Source of the DNA: Nitrospira sp. BO4
GTDB lineage: Bacteria > Nitrospirota > Nitrospiria > Nitrospirales > Nitrospiraceae
NCBI GenBank assembly: GCA_030144965.1
Contig: JAMPUU010000007.1
Span: 212,930 to 276,929 of the forward strand
Direction of reading: 5' to 3'
Length of the DNA stretch: 64,000 nt
The translations under genes were made by a program, and so were the position numbers. Under the pieces are notes generated by a model. That model was not told where the DNA came from. It was given only the letters and a program-made list of their open reading frames with translations, and made no database searches. Positions 54,226-63,168 of the stretch are shown one piece after another; the first letter of the stretch is position 1; every line of letters begins with the position of its first letter.

Positions 54226-54249
54226 GTCAATATCGTATAGTCGAGCCGT

Positions 54250-54271
54250 GCCGCTCCGGTTCGCGAGCGGC
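54250..54271 (+). promoter_or_regulatory. Perfect 7-8-7 stem-loop in leader of HNH-STAND gene
   Basis: GCCGCTC-cggttcgc-GAGCGGC lies 20 bases before the ATG. Could act as an operator or an mRNA hairpin that limits translation. Confidence 0.4.
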
Positions 54272-54291
54272 GTGTCCGAGCACCGCTCCCG

Positions 54292-57200
54292 ATGGCCAAT
54301 AAGAACCGAGACGAGTTCACAGAAAAGACCAAGCTCCTGATCGCGAAGCGAACTGGCTGGCTGTGTTCCGATCCGTCGTGTCGTCGCTCAACCATCGGCT
54401 CCAACTCCGATGGCGATGGCGAAATCAATCTCGGAACCGCGGCGCACATTTGCGCCGCAGCGCCTGAAGGTCCGCGCCACGACGACAAAATGACGCGCGA
54501 GCAGCGCAGATCGCCGGACAACGGCATCTGGATGTGTCGGCTCCATGGCACAGCCGTGGACGCCAAGGACTCCAAGTTCACCGTCGAACTCCTGCACAAA
54601 TGGAAGACTCAGGCGCAGGAGGATTCGTGGCGGCGCGTTCTCTACGGCGACGTGCCGCACGGCCCGGTGACCCAAGCGCCCTCTGCAGGCGAGCTAAGCG
54701 CTCGCCTTCGCGCCGCCGCCGCCGCCGATCTGGGAGTTTTCCGCCTTTCGGACAAATGGCCGTCTACTGCGATCGCGCTGACGCTCGAGGTCGACGGCCT
54801 GAGCGATCCCGTCAGCACATCGGCGCTGGCGACGGCCCTCACAACGCTCGATGATCTTATCCTTGTCGCGCCGCCTGGCATGGGGAAGACGACGACGCTG
54901 TTTCAAATCGCGGAAGCAGTTCTCGCCATTGGGAACGGATCACCGATCGTCGTCCCACTCGGCGACTGGTCGACGAACGGAGCATCGCTACTTGAATCCG
55001 TGCTGAAGCGCCCGGCGTTTCGTGGAATCTCAGAGGATGATTTGCGCGCCGTGGCAGCGAAGCCCGGCGTGATCTTACTGCTGGACGGCTGGAACGAACT
55101 CGACAGCGCCGCGCGCAGACGCGCGGCTGTCCAGGTTGCGCACCTGCATATGGAGCTCCCCGAAGTTGGTCTGCTGATCTCGACGCGCAAGCAGGCGCTC
55201 GATGTTCCGGTCGATGGCACGCGCATCAACCTTCTGCCGCTCAACGAAATGCAACAGCGAGACATCGCCCGCGCGCTGCGTGGCGATGCAGGCGAACGCA
55301 TTATCGATCAGGCCTGGCGCACGAGCGGCGTGCGCGAGCTTGTCTCCATCCCGCTCTATTTGACGGCACTGCTTAGCCTTCCGGAGGGGGCGCCGTTTCC
55401 GACTACGAAGGAAGAAGTGTTGCACCGCTTCGTTGCTGTTCACGAAGAGGACACTCTGTGCGTCGAAGCGCTCGCGCAAGTGACGTACGGCCTCCAACAG
55501 CGATTTTTGGAAGATCTCGCGGCCACAGCCACGCACGCCGGGAACACGACTCTCGCGGAAACCGCCGCGCGAAAATCCGTTTCTGAAACAGACGACGCGC
55601 TTCTGGCCCAAGGTCAGATTACGGACAAGCCCCAGCCCAACGCAGTGCTGGAGGCGCTTGTCAGTTATCACGTGCTGACGCGCGGGGGCGATCCTGCGGG
55701 TTATTCCTTCCAGCACCAGCAATTTCAGGAATGGTATGCATCCCACATCGTCGAGCGCCTGATGCTTGCGAGCGTCGGTGACGACGTGTCACGCGAAACT
55801 CTGAAGGTGGATGTTCTGAATCAGCCTGCATGGGAGGAAGCCATTCTCTTCGCGTGCGAGCGACTGGCTCGCGGGAGTGATCAGCAGCAGGAAGCCTGCG
55901 GCGCGGCCATTCTGACCGCGTTTGCGGTTGATCCCATACTCGCCGCTGAGATGGTCTACCGATCGACGGACGCCGTTTGGGCACGCGTCGGCACTACCAT
56001 TCAGGGCCTTGTCGGGCGCTGGCACACGCCCGGAAAGGTCGATCGCGGGCTGCGTTTCATGATTAGCTCGGGCCGCCCAGAATTTCTCGATCAGGTCTGG
56101 CCACTCATCACGCACGAGAACGATCAGGTACACCTCAAAGCTCTGCGCGAGGGCAGGCGTTTTCGCCCTTCGCTTCTCGGAAACGAGGCGGCCAAGCGGC
56201 TTGCGGCACTGCCGGCTAAAGTCCGGAAAAATGTCCTCCATGAAATCGCGTTTAACAGCGGCATGGACGGCCTCGATCTCGCGGCCGCCGTGGCGAAGGC
56301 TGATCCCGACGCCGAAGTGAAGGTTATGGTGGTCGAGGCTTTCGCGTTTCGCCGCGCTTATCGCCACGTTGCCAACGTACTGCAAGGCGCTGATGACAAG
56401 ACTTTCGACTTGTTGGCGCACAAGGGCCTGATCGACGACGTGACGGACGAAGCCGTAAAAGGTCGTCTCCGCGCAGCGCGCGAACGGCTGGGCAAGGAAG
56501 GGCTACGCCCTTACGATCAGATGTACTCGCTGGTATATGGACGCGGAGATGGAGACTGGGGTGCCGAACTGGTGACGGTCATCGCGAAAATGGAAATCGA
56601 AACGAAGCAGGAAGGCGCTGTCAATCTAATTTATGAGGCGCAGAAGCGGTTTCCCGGCGCCGTCGCCGAAGGAATCCTTCGCCGCGTGCGCGAAGGTCGC
56701 GCGCTTCCGTATCGCGCGCCTGAGCTGATGGCGGGGTCGGGCTTCGCGTTTGAAGACGATGCTCTGCTCGACATCGCGCTTGAAGCTGGCGGCTTCAATG
56801 ACCGCGCAAATGCTGCAGCCTCGGTGCTTGGCCCGCAAGCGGTGGGCCGTATGATCGAAAGGATGTTCGAGGCCGAGAAACTGGTTCGCGACGCCAACGG
56901 AAAATACGATCAGGCGGCGGGCGATCGCTATCACGCCATTCGGAGTCGCATCGGGCATACACAGGCCGCAAGCCTTCTTACGGCGATCACGGCGAGATCC
57001 GCGCACGCGGACAATCAGGAAATGGCGAAATTGGTGGACCTGATCTCGCGCCACGCGGACGAGGACAACGATCGCGGCCAACCGTTCGACGCCGCCGCTC
57101 TTGCGACGATTGCGGGGTTTGTGGAGGATTGGGGCAATCGGCTCCTGGGCTCGCCCGATGCGACACGCGCACAGCTCGCGTCGATCGCGACTCTTGCCAG

Positions 57201-58695
57201 CCACTCACCGTCCACGAGCTTGCTCCCCTTGCTCAAGCGGCTGCTGGACGAGGAGCTACTCCATTGGCGCGCGTTCAAGGAACAGGCGCGTGCTGATCAC
57301 TATCGGGGAGGCACAGCTACCAACGAAGCTCGCACGTCTTGGGAACTGCACTATCAGCGGGCGTTTCACGCTATCAGCAGCCCCGAGACAACGGCGCTGA
57401 TGTGCGAATATCTGTCGGACGAAGACTTCGGCCATCCTGCTGCATTGGTGCTCGCCGGGCAGTGGCGCGCTGCGAATGAGCCTAGCGACGGCAAACGCTG
57501 GAAGAGAGGGCCGGATTTCTCGCGCGTCGCGGAAAAGCGCACGGCGCGCGCATCAGACCCAACGGCGTCTTCGGCACAAGCCGACGCCATTTTCGATGCG
57601 GTCCAGTCGCTGATCATCAGGGATGCGACCGAGACAATGAAAAAACAGACGGTCGCCCTGGCTATCGTGGGCGCAGCACTTCCACACGGCCAGCGCGACG
57701 GCACGATCAAGACGCTGCTCGCCATCGCCGAGCGCTATCCACGTGGCACGCTCCTCACCAATCTCGTTCTCTCCGGCGAAATCATCGACGTGGAGCTGGT
57801 CAAGCAAGGGATCGCTGATCTCTTTGAAGCGGCTCAGAAGCAGCCATGGATTCTGGAGCAACGAGGCGAGCTCCGGGATTGGCTTCGCCTATTGCCGTTC
57901 ACTAATCGCCCCGTCGATGCTTTCGACATCGTGCGGGCACTGCCCGAGCAATACCGCACACCGGACGCGCTGGAAGAAATGCTTGATGCGTTTGGGCTCG
58001 CGCCCGGCGATGACGCCGAAAATGTCCTTTTCCAGCTCGCGGAGGCGGATACGCGTCTTTACGCGCATCGTGAATGGCGTGACGCCGTGATCCGTCGCGG
58101 GACTCCTGCCGCCGCGACGCGCTTTGTCGATTTGGCCGCACAGGGCGCTTTCAGCGGCAAGAGCGGCACGGATCAATGGGACATGTCCACGCGCCTCGCG
58201 AGCTTGATTGGCAAGCACGCCGAGCTGCGCGCGCACGTCTATGATCTTCTGAAGAACGGCCCCACTTCGCCTGGGCTTACGCTCCTCGCGCAGGCCGTTG
58301 CGGAAAACGCCGACATGGACGGCCTATTGCTGCTCATCCAATCTGAGATCGTGCACAAACGCGCCTTTGCGTCATCGCACACGATCCAGAGCGTCGTGAC
58401 CGAGCACGTCCCCGCCGAGGACTTGAAAGGTGCTTACAACGTGCTGGCCGTGCCCGCCGTCGAACTGCGGCGGAATCTGCTGGCCATGACGACGGATGGC
58501 GGTCCCACCGACGCCGCCGCGCGTTGCTTGAACCTGATCGACGAGATCAGGGACGATTACGGTACGCCCGAATCCGAACCACGCCACCCCGATCTGGCTT
58601 CTGGGAAGGCATGGCCGATCATGACGCCTGACCTCGATGCAGCGAAACAGGGTGGTATACGTCGCGAACGCAGCGGACGCTCCGCAACTGGCTGA
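54292..58695 (+). CDS. Large HNH-STAND NTPase, putative anti-phage effector
   Basis: 1467 residues in one frame. Residues 20-90 form a zinc-bearing HNH-like nuclease module: Cys25 and Cys30, AAHICAAAPEGPR with His52, then NGIWMCRLHG with Asn77, Cys82 and His85. Residues about 185-330 are a STAND (NACHT-like) NTPase: Walker A PPGMGKTT (194-201), Walker B ILLLDGWNEL (261-270) and an STR sensor. The remainder, about 1000 residues, is helical repeat sequence (HEAT/TPR-like) that could sense invaders. The composition is GC-richer than the flanks, a sign of transfer. It fits defence proteins such as Avs or bNACHT families, but the combination with an HNH-type effector is not one I know by name. Confidence 0.85.
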   Translation: MANKNRDEFTEKTKLLIAKRTGWLCSDPSCRRSTIGSNSDGDGEINLGTAAHICAAAPEGPRHDDKMTREQRRSPDNGIWMCRLHGTAVDAKDSKFTVELLHKWKTQAQEDSWRRVLYGDVPHGPVTQAPSAGELSARLRAAAAADLGVFRLSDKWPSTAIALTLEVDGLSDPVSTSALATALTTLDDLILVAPPGMGKTTTLFQIAEAVLAIGNGSPIVVPLGDWSTNGASLLESVLKRPAFRGISEDDLRAVAAKPGVILLLDGWNELDSAARRRAAVQVAHLHMELPEVGLLISTRKQALDVPVDGTRINLLPLNEMQQRDIARALRGDAGERIIDQAWRTSGVRELVSIPLYLTALLSLPEGAPFPTTKEEVLHRFVAVHEEDTLCVEALAQVTYGLQQRFLEDLAATATHAGNTTLAETAARKSVSETDDALLAQGQITDKPQPNAVLEALVSYHVLTRGGDPAGYSFQHQQFQEWYASHIVERLMLASVGDDVSRETLKVDVLNQPAWEEAILFACERLARGSDQQQEACGAAILTAFAVDPILAAEMVYRSTDAVWARVGTTIQGLVGRWHTPGKVDRGLRFMISSGRPEFLDQVWPLITHENDQVHLKALREGRRFRPSLLGNEAAKRLAALPAKVRKNVLHEIAFNSGMDGLDLAAAVAKADPDAEVKVMVVEAFAFRRAYRHVANVLQGADDKTFDLLAHKGLIDDVTDEAVKGRLRAARERLGKEGLRPYDQMYSLVYGRGDGDWGAELVTVIAKMEIETKQEGAVNLIYEAQKRFPGAVAEGILRRVREGRALPYRAPELMAGSGFAFEDDALLDIALEAGGFNDRANAAASVLGPQAVGRMIERMFEAEKLVRDANGKYDQAAGDRYHAIRSRIGHTQAASLLTAITARSAHADNQEMAKLVDLISRHADEDNDRGQPFDAAALATIAGFVEDWGNRLLGSPDATRAQLASIATLASHSPSTSLLPLLKRLLDEELLHWRAFKEQARADHYRGGTATNEARTSWELHYQRAFHAISSPETTALMCEYLSDEDFGHPAALVLAGQWRAANEPSDGKRWKRGPDFSRVAEKRTARASDPTASSAQADAIFDAVQSLIIRDATETMKKQTVALAIVGAALPHGQRDGTIKTLLAIAERYPRGTLLTNLVLSGEIIDVELVKQGIADLFEAAQKQPWILEQRGELRDWLRLLPFTNRPVDAFDIVRALPEQYRTPDALEEMLDAFGLAPGDDAENVLFQLAEADTRLYAHREWRDAVIRRGTPAAATRFVDLAAQGAFSGKSGTDQWDMSTRLASLIGKHAELRAHVYDLLKNGPTSPGLTLLAQAVAENADMDGLLLLIQSEIVHKRAFASSHTIQSVVTEHVPAEDLKGAYNVLAVPAVELRRNLLAMTTDGGPTDAAARCLNLIDEIRDDYGTPESEPRHPDLASGKAWPIMTPDLDAAKQGGIRRERSGRSATG

Positions 58696-58942
58696 TATCT
58701 ACACCCTACGTTTTGAGAGGCTCGTGTTAGGACCCTGACGGTTGTAGTTGTCGCGTCATACCGCGATGAATGTCTGCTTATGAGAATCGCCATCAAAGTC
58801 CGAAATTAGCCGTAGTGAGTCATTCAAACGGTGGCGCAAACACCGCTAATGGCAATAGGGTCCCCTTCCTGGACGAAATTCGCAACTCTCTCGAACGGGA
58901 GGGCTGGCAGGTTTGAGAACAGAAACTCTCGGATTAGCTGCG

Positions 58943-59239
58943 TCACTTCCCTGGCACACAGGTTCCAAGCTCTTGTATACCTAGAGTTCTCCCAGCGGTT
59001 ACGGTCGCAACCTGAAACCGAATAGCAATATACTTCTCTGTGCCCGAGAGATAGTCATCAAGAACCGCGGTCATGACGGGTTCCAACTCGCCCGATCTCG
59101 TGAGCTCAAAAAAAGTAATGCTGTGCGTAAAAGTTCGAAGTCGTACCGGCATATACTCAGGGTCGTCTTCCCAGACATACTGCTTCTTAAATCGTCTTTT
59201 TGCTTCACTCGTCTGGTGATTGATCAAAGCAAACGTCAC
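58943..59239 (-). CDS. Small hypothetical protein
   Basis: 98 residues from a GTG start (FALINHQTSEAKRRFKKQYVW, then LTRSGELEPVMTAVLDDYL). Not recognised. It is divergent from the integrase remnant with 7 bases between them. The 247 bases before it on the left (58696-58942) hold no gene that I can support. Confidence 0.45.
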   Translation of the reverse strand: MTFALINHQTSEAKRRFKKQYVWEDDPEYMPVRLRTFTHSITFFELTRSGELEPVMTAVLDDYLSGTEKYIAIRFQVATVTAGRTLGIQELGTCVPGK

Positions 59240-59246
59240 GTGGTAG

Positions 59247-60476
59247 TTGATTGTCCCTGACTACCGGACAGTGGAGAAGGAGGCTCTGGACCTCCTGAAG
59301 GGCGCTGGCATTGCACTAGCCCCGGGTGGAAAGGACTTCGGGAGGTTCTGTCGGCGGCTGCTACGAGCTAAGCAAGAAGTCTTGAGGATCGAGGCTGACC
59401 GATGGGACGGCAAGTACACGGAAGATGCTGCGACCCTTGGCAACGGTAGCACAGTTCCTACCCCGGCAGTAACACTCCCACCTAGCAAGCCCTTCTATGA
59501 AGTCCTGGCAACCTACTGCAAGGAGAATCCCAGGCCGATACGAACGCGAGCACAGGTCGATGCTGAGTATGTCCGGTTCATGCAAGGACTTCCCAAGGGG
59601 CCGAAGACGCCTATAGCGACCATCTCGAAGGCCGATTGTCGCCGGTACAAGGACGATCTCCTTCAGGTGCGGAAGCTCTCCCTAGCGGCTGTGATTAAAC
59701 ACTTATCCATCTTGTCTGCCGTCTTCAAGTGGGCTGCGGCTCAAGGGTTCATCCCAGATGGCTCGAACCCTGTGACCGGCCTGTCCCCTAACAAGCGACA
59801 CGCGAAGAAGGAGGCGGAAGGGCGGGCACCCAGGCGACCCTTCACAGATGCAGAACTGTTGGCCGTGTTTGGCTCTGAGATGTTCCTGAGCCAACGTGAG
59901 GCTCATCCTGAGAGATACTGGCTCGTGTTGCTCTGTCTGTTTCAACTGTGTCGGCGTGAGGAAGCCGGACAACTCGCACTGAAGGATATTCAGATCGACG
60001 ATGGAATCCCGTTCCTGAACATCACGGATGAAGGCATTGACCAGGCATTGAAGAATCCAGGGAGTCGCAGGCGCGTACCGTTGCACCCTAGAGTGCTCGA
60101 TCTAGGATTCCTTGAGTACGTCGAGCGGATGAAGGCGACTGGTCACGCTAGGTTGTTTCCTCAACTCCAGAAGGGCGCGAACGGATTCAGTGATCCTGTC
60201 GGCAAGTTCTTCTCACGCCTGGTCACAAAGGCGGGACTGGTCGATCCTGCGTTAGTCCTTCACAGTTTCCAGTACGGTGGGATTCATAAACTACACGCGG
60301 CTGGTGCCGTGCATCACATTGTCGAAGTGCTGGCTGGTCATACGACTGGTTCGGTTCACGACACGGTGTACTCTCACAGGGAAAGGTTACCTCTGAGACT
60401 CCTGCTCGATGAGTTGGGGAAGTTGAGGTATGACGATGTACAACAGCGGCTAACGGCGAAGGAAGGAACCAACTAG
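59247..60476 (+). pseudogene. Tyrosine integrase, 5' truncated and catalytic Arg lost
   Basis: 409 codons of an integrase whose family normally starts with an N-terminal arm missing here; the frame starts with TTG and enters mid-protein (ALDLLKGAG). Arg236 (CRREEAG), His339, His365 and Tyr375 (VYSHRER) remain, but the second catalytic Arg is Gln342 (HSFQYGG instead of HSFRH..) and the next residue is Tyr in place of His. Probably the dead integrase of the island that carries the HNH-STAND gene. Confidence 0.75.
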
Positions 60477-60484
60477 TTGCGTCT

Positions 60485-60703
60485 TTATCCGGCAAACAGA
60501 ACCCACGTAGCAATGTCATATCTGTAATTCCACTTCTCAACCTTGCCATGTGTAGTTTGGATTCGAAGGGCATCCTTATTCGTGATATGCTCCCTTGCTG
60601 CTTCCCTGGCAGCTACAAACGTAGGATAAAATTCCTGCACTTGGCGCTCATTCACAAACAGAAAAAATCCAATCGCTGGCTGTATGTTCGTCATCATCAC
60701 CAC
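60485..60703 (-). CDS. Small hypothetical protein
   Basis: 72 residues (IGFFLFVNERQVQEFYPTFVAAREAA), with an aromatic C-terminus. Not recognised. It overlaps the end of the upstream gene by 7 bases, so is likely co-transcribed with it. Confidence 0.5.
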   Translation of the reverse strand: MVMMTNIQPAIGFFLFVNERQVQEFYPTFVAAREAAREHITNKDALRIQTTHGKVEKWNYRYDIATWVLFAG

Positions 60704-61176
60704 CCCTCTGTGACAGATATGATTTGGTTCTTATCCACCGTGACAGGAGATTTCCAGCCTGACACGGTGGCATGATCCGCCAGGTGGATGGTCGCTTCTG
60801 CCTTCGGGTAGATGACGGCGAACTCCCAATCGGAGACGGGTACAACATCTGAGACACTAACGAACACGGTGCCGTTGGCCGAAGATACGTTGAAGAGGTT
60901 CGACCCTTCGAGCGTGGTGGCGGTGGCCTGTGCTTGGCTCTGTAGATGCTCGTCCGGCTTTCGTACCGCCTCTGGTGCGATAGTGGTTTGCCCGTTCATA
61001 AACAGGGCCAGCGCGGGGAACATTTTCACCATACTGGCCAGCATGGTCTTCCAATACGCCCAGGCTGTCGTTGCCGCTGTCGTCTCCATCGGATACTTGA
61101 TGAAGGCCCAGGCATCGGCCAGAATCTCGGCCAGTGCGTCTAGGATTTTGTTGAGCGGGTTCGGATCGTCGGCCAT
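60697..61176 (-). CDS. Hypothetical protein
   Basis: 159 residues. The first half has a hydrophobic helix-rich segment (WAYWKTMLASMVKMFPALALFM), which may be one membrane segment; the second half is beta-rich (VFVSVSDVVPVSDWEFAVIYPKAEATIHL). Function unknown. Confidence 0.55.
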   Translation of the reverse strand: MADDPNPLNKILDALAEILADAWAFIKYPMETTAATTAWAYWKTMLASMVKMFPALALFMNGQTTIAPEAVRKPDEHLQSQAQATATTLEGSNLFNVSSANGTVFVSVSDVVPVSDWEFAVIYPKAEATIHLADHATVSGWKSPVTVDKNQIISVTEGW

Positions 61177-61196
61177 GTGGGTTCCCCTACAAGTAG

Positions 61197-61478
61197 CTAG
61201 AACGCACCTTCACCCTTGACGGGACATTCGGCTCTCTCGCCAGCAAGACATGATTCCATCTGCGCGACATCTGCGCAAGCCACATTTTGCGATACGCCCT
61301 GATACTGGCCGCTGCATCGCCCGTCGCAACAACGCTGAGCCTGCTTGAGGACTGGCAGAATTTTCGAAGGGCTTGTTTCCACGCTGGGGCCACACCCTGC
61401 AGGGATGGCTAAAAGCAAGCCGAGAACTACTGTCAACAACCTGCCGCCCCGAGAGTAATTGACATTTCCAGTCACCAT
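61197..61478 (-). CDS. Small cysteine-rich lipoprotein
   Basis: 93 residues from the ATG at 61478. A lipobox is present (LLLAIPAGCG), so the protein should be lipid-anchored outside the inner membrane. The mature part has seven or eight cysteines (RCCDGRC, ACADV, SCLAG, ECPV) that could form disulphides or bind metal. It follows the LuxR-type gene and may be part of the same operon. Confidence 0.6.
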   Translation of the reverse strand: MVTGNVNYSRGGRLLTVVLGLLLAIPAGCGPSVETSPSKILPVLKQAQRCCDGRCSGQYQGVSQNVACADVAQMESCLAGERAECPVKGEGAF

Positions 61479-62068
61479 CCACCGTTGCGCTTCCATTCTC
61501 CCTCGCGCATCTCCCGTTCGCGCATCCTCAAGTTGCGCCAACTTCTCTCACGTCGAAAATTACGGATTAATCTGCGCAATTTGCTGCTGCGAGAGTACTT
61601 GTGTCCTGCTGCAAAAAAACTCACGAGGTCCTTCCGCCCAATACTCGATTGGCCGCTTAATTTTTGCGCGCAGTTAATCTTGTGGTATTCAACGGTGGTC
61701 CTGTTAAGACTCAAGAGATTCGAAATTTCGTCGACGGTCCTTCCTTGTGCAGTCAATTCCAATACCGCGTCTTCTGTATCCGTAAGTGTGTCCATTAGCA
61801 GGGACGGAATTGTTGATTCTGCTGTATCTTCGCATTGATCTGCTATCCTCGAGCGCTTCCAGTACAAGGAGATCGCCACCCATAGTTTGGACAAGTCCCC
61901 AGGAGTATCATTGAGAAGTGCGCTCCACTCCTCAAGCATTCGTTGCTGCATGGAATGCGGCATGCTTTTAGCTGCGGCACAAACGATTTTCCTTGCGACA
62001 TCCGGGCACCATGCGCTCAGTTCCGCAGCAAGTAAATTTCCGAATAGCCCAAGAAGAAAATTTAGCAT
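61472..62068 (-). CDS. LuxR-type HTH protein with N-terminal membrane segment
   Basis: 198 residues from ATG 62068 (an ATG at 62122 would add 18). The N-terminus is hydrophobic (MLNFLLGLFGNLLAAELSAW). A region MLEEWSALLNDTPGDLSKLWVAI resembles small helical domains seen in regulator-linked membrane proteins. The C-terminal LuxR-type HTH is TDTEDAVLELTAQGRTVDEIS, then TVEYHKINCAQKL. No receiver domain. Possibly a membrane-tethered regulator. Confidence 0.7.
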   Translation of the reverse strand: MLNFLLGLFGNLLAAELSAWCPDVARKIVCAAAKSMPHSMQQRMLEEWSALLNDTPGDLSKLWVAISLYWKRSRIADQCEDTAESTIPSLLMDTLTDTEDAVLELTAQGRTVDEISNLLSLNRTTVEYHKINCAQKLSGQSSIGRKDLVSFFAAGHKYSRSSKLRRLIRNFRRERSWRNLRMREREMREGEWKRNGGW

Positions 62069-62079
62069 CAAGATTTTCG

Positions 62080-62421
62080 TTACCCCTCGGCCAGAACTGG
62101 CGAGGGGGTTGCAGGGAACCATGGCTGATTGACGTTCGACAACAGTTGATGAGCGATCTGTGCCCCATGGCGAGTGATCTTGTATAAACGTCGTCGAGGG
62201 CGCCCCACTTCTTCAGGCACCGCGTTCTCCCAGTCGCTTTCCAGCAATCCGTATTTCTCAAAGCGCAATAGGATGGGATAGAGAGTGCCGGAAGAAAGGT
62301 TCGTTACCTTTATCAGGTCTGCTCCACACAGCTCTTTGCGTGGGCGGTCAAGAAACAGGCGCAGGACCAGAAGTCCTTGGTAACTCAATCTGGGCATTTC
62401 AGGTTTGCGTGTTTCAGCCAT
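62080..62421 (-). CDS. PadR-family transcriptional regulator
   Basis: 113 residues. A winged-helix PadR domain is clear: LSYQGLLVLRLFLDRP, LIKVTNLSSGTLYPILLRFEKYGLLES and RRRLYKITRHGAQI. It is the first gene of a three-gene cluster with the LuxR-HTH protein and the lipoprotein, probably self-regulated. PadR proteins repress genes for stress or detoxification. Confidence 0.9.
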   Translation of the reverse strand: MAETRKPEMPRLSYQGLLVLRLFLDRPRKELCGADLIKVTNLSSGTLYPILLRFEKYGLLESDWENAVPEEVGRPRRRLYKITRHGAQIAHQLLSNVNQPWFPATPSPVLAEG

Positions 62422-63168
62422 GGTTGTAAGTCTACATAGGGTAGATACGCAATGTCAAGGCTGGCCTCAAGCGGGCGAATTGTATTGCTTTTGATACAGT
62501 GGCTACTTTCGGTGCGAATGGATGGCCGGTTTCCCTGCAAACGAGTGGCTGCTTTGGTTGCACATATCCAGGAAATCTGAACTTTGGCTGGAGTTGACTG
62601 GAATGAGGTAGAGTTGAGCACGAAACAAACAAAATCTCATGAACGGCAGCTTTCCGGCGTGGAGCTTGCCGTAGCGACTGTCGCAAAGTGGCCGATGGCA
62701 GTCCTCGACCCAAACCCGAAGTCCACGACCGACCGCTATCAGGTGGACCAATCGAATAACGGCGCCATCGGGATCCCACGGGGTGTAAAAGAAAGAACGT
62801 TCACAGCAGCACTTGCGTCTTAAGTTAGTGCCGAAGGCGGGATTTGATGTGGGGCTAATTCAGCACTCTCAATACTGACGCGAGCTTCAGAGGCTTTAGG
62901 CCCAAAAGTAAACGACTTGCGCCATGATACAGTGTGAGATTGAGTGAGACGGAATGGGGGGGGAATAGCTCTGCTATACGACCGTTTTACGACCTCAAAA
63001 TCTCCGCCTAGAATAACCTCTCCGAAAACCTCCGACTCGCCAGGGTGAAAATTCCATCAAAGGACTGCTTTGAAAGCCGGTCGATTTCTCAACGATTTTG
63101 ATCTATCTTGAAAATAGTTCGAAGAAACTCTTTTTGCCCGCAACTTGCCATTCTGTTTTCTAGACGCC
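62422..63168. other. Gap without supported genes
   Basis: About 750 bases. Several frames of 70-115 codons exist on both strands but none looks protein-like. A tract of eight G bases is at about 62955. Possible PadR-type half-sites (ACAT ... ATGT) lie around 62434-62454 before the padR start. Confidence 0.4.

Noticed and set aside
55075..58236. Several minus-strand frames of 100-220 codons
   Set aside because: All lie opposite the HNH-STAND gene, which has continuous domain support in its own frame.
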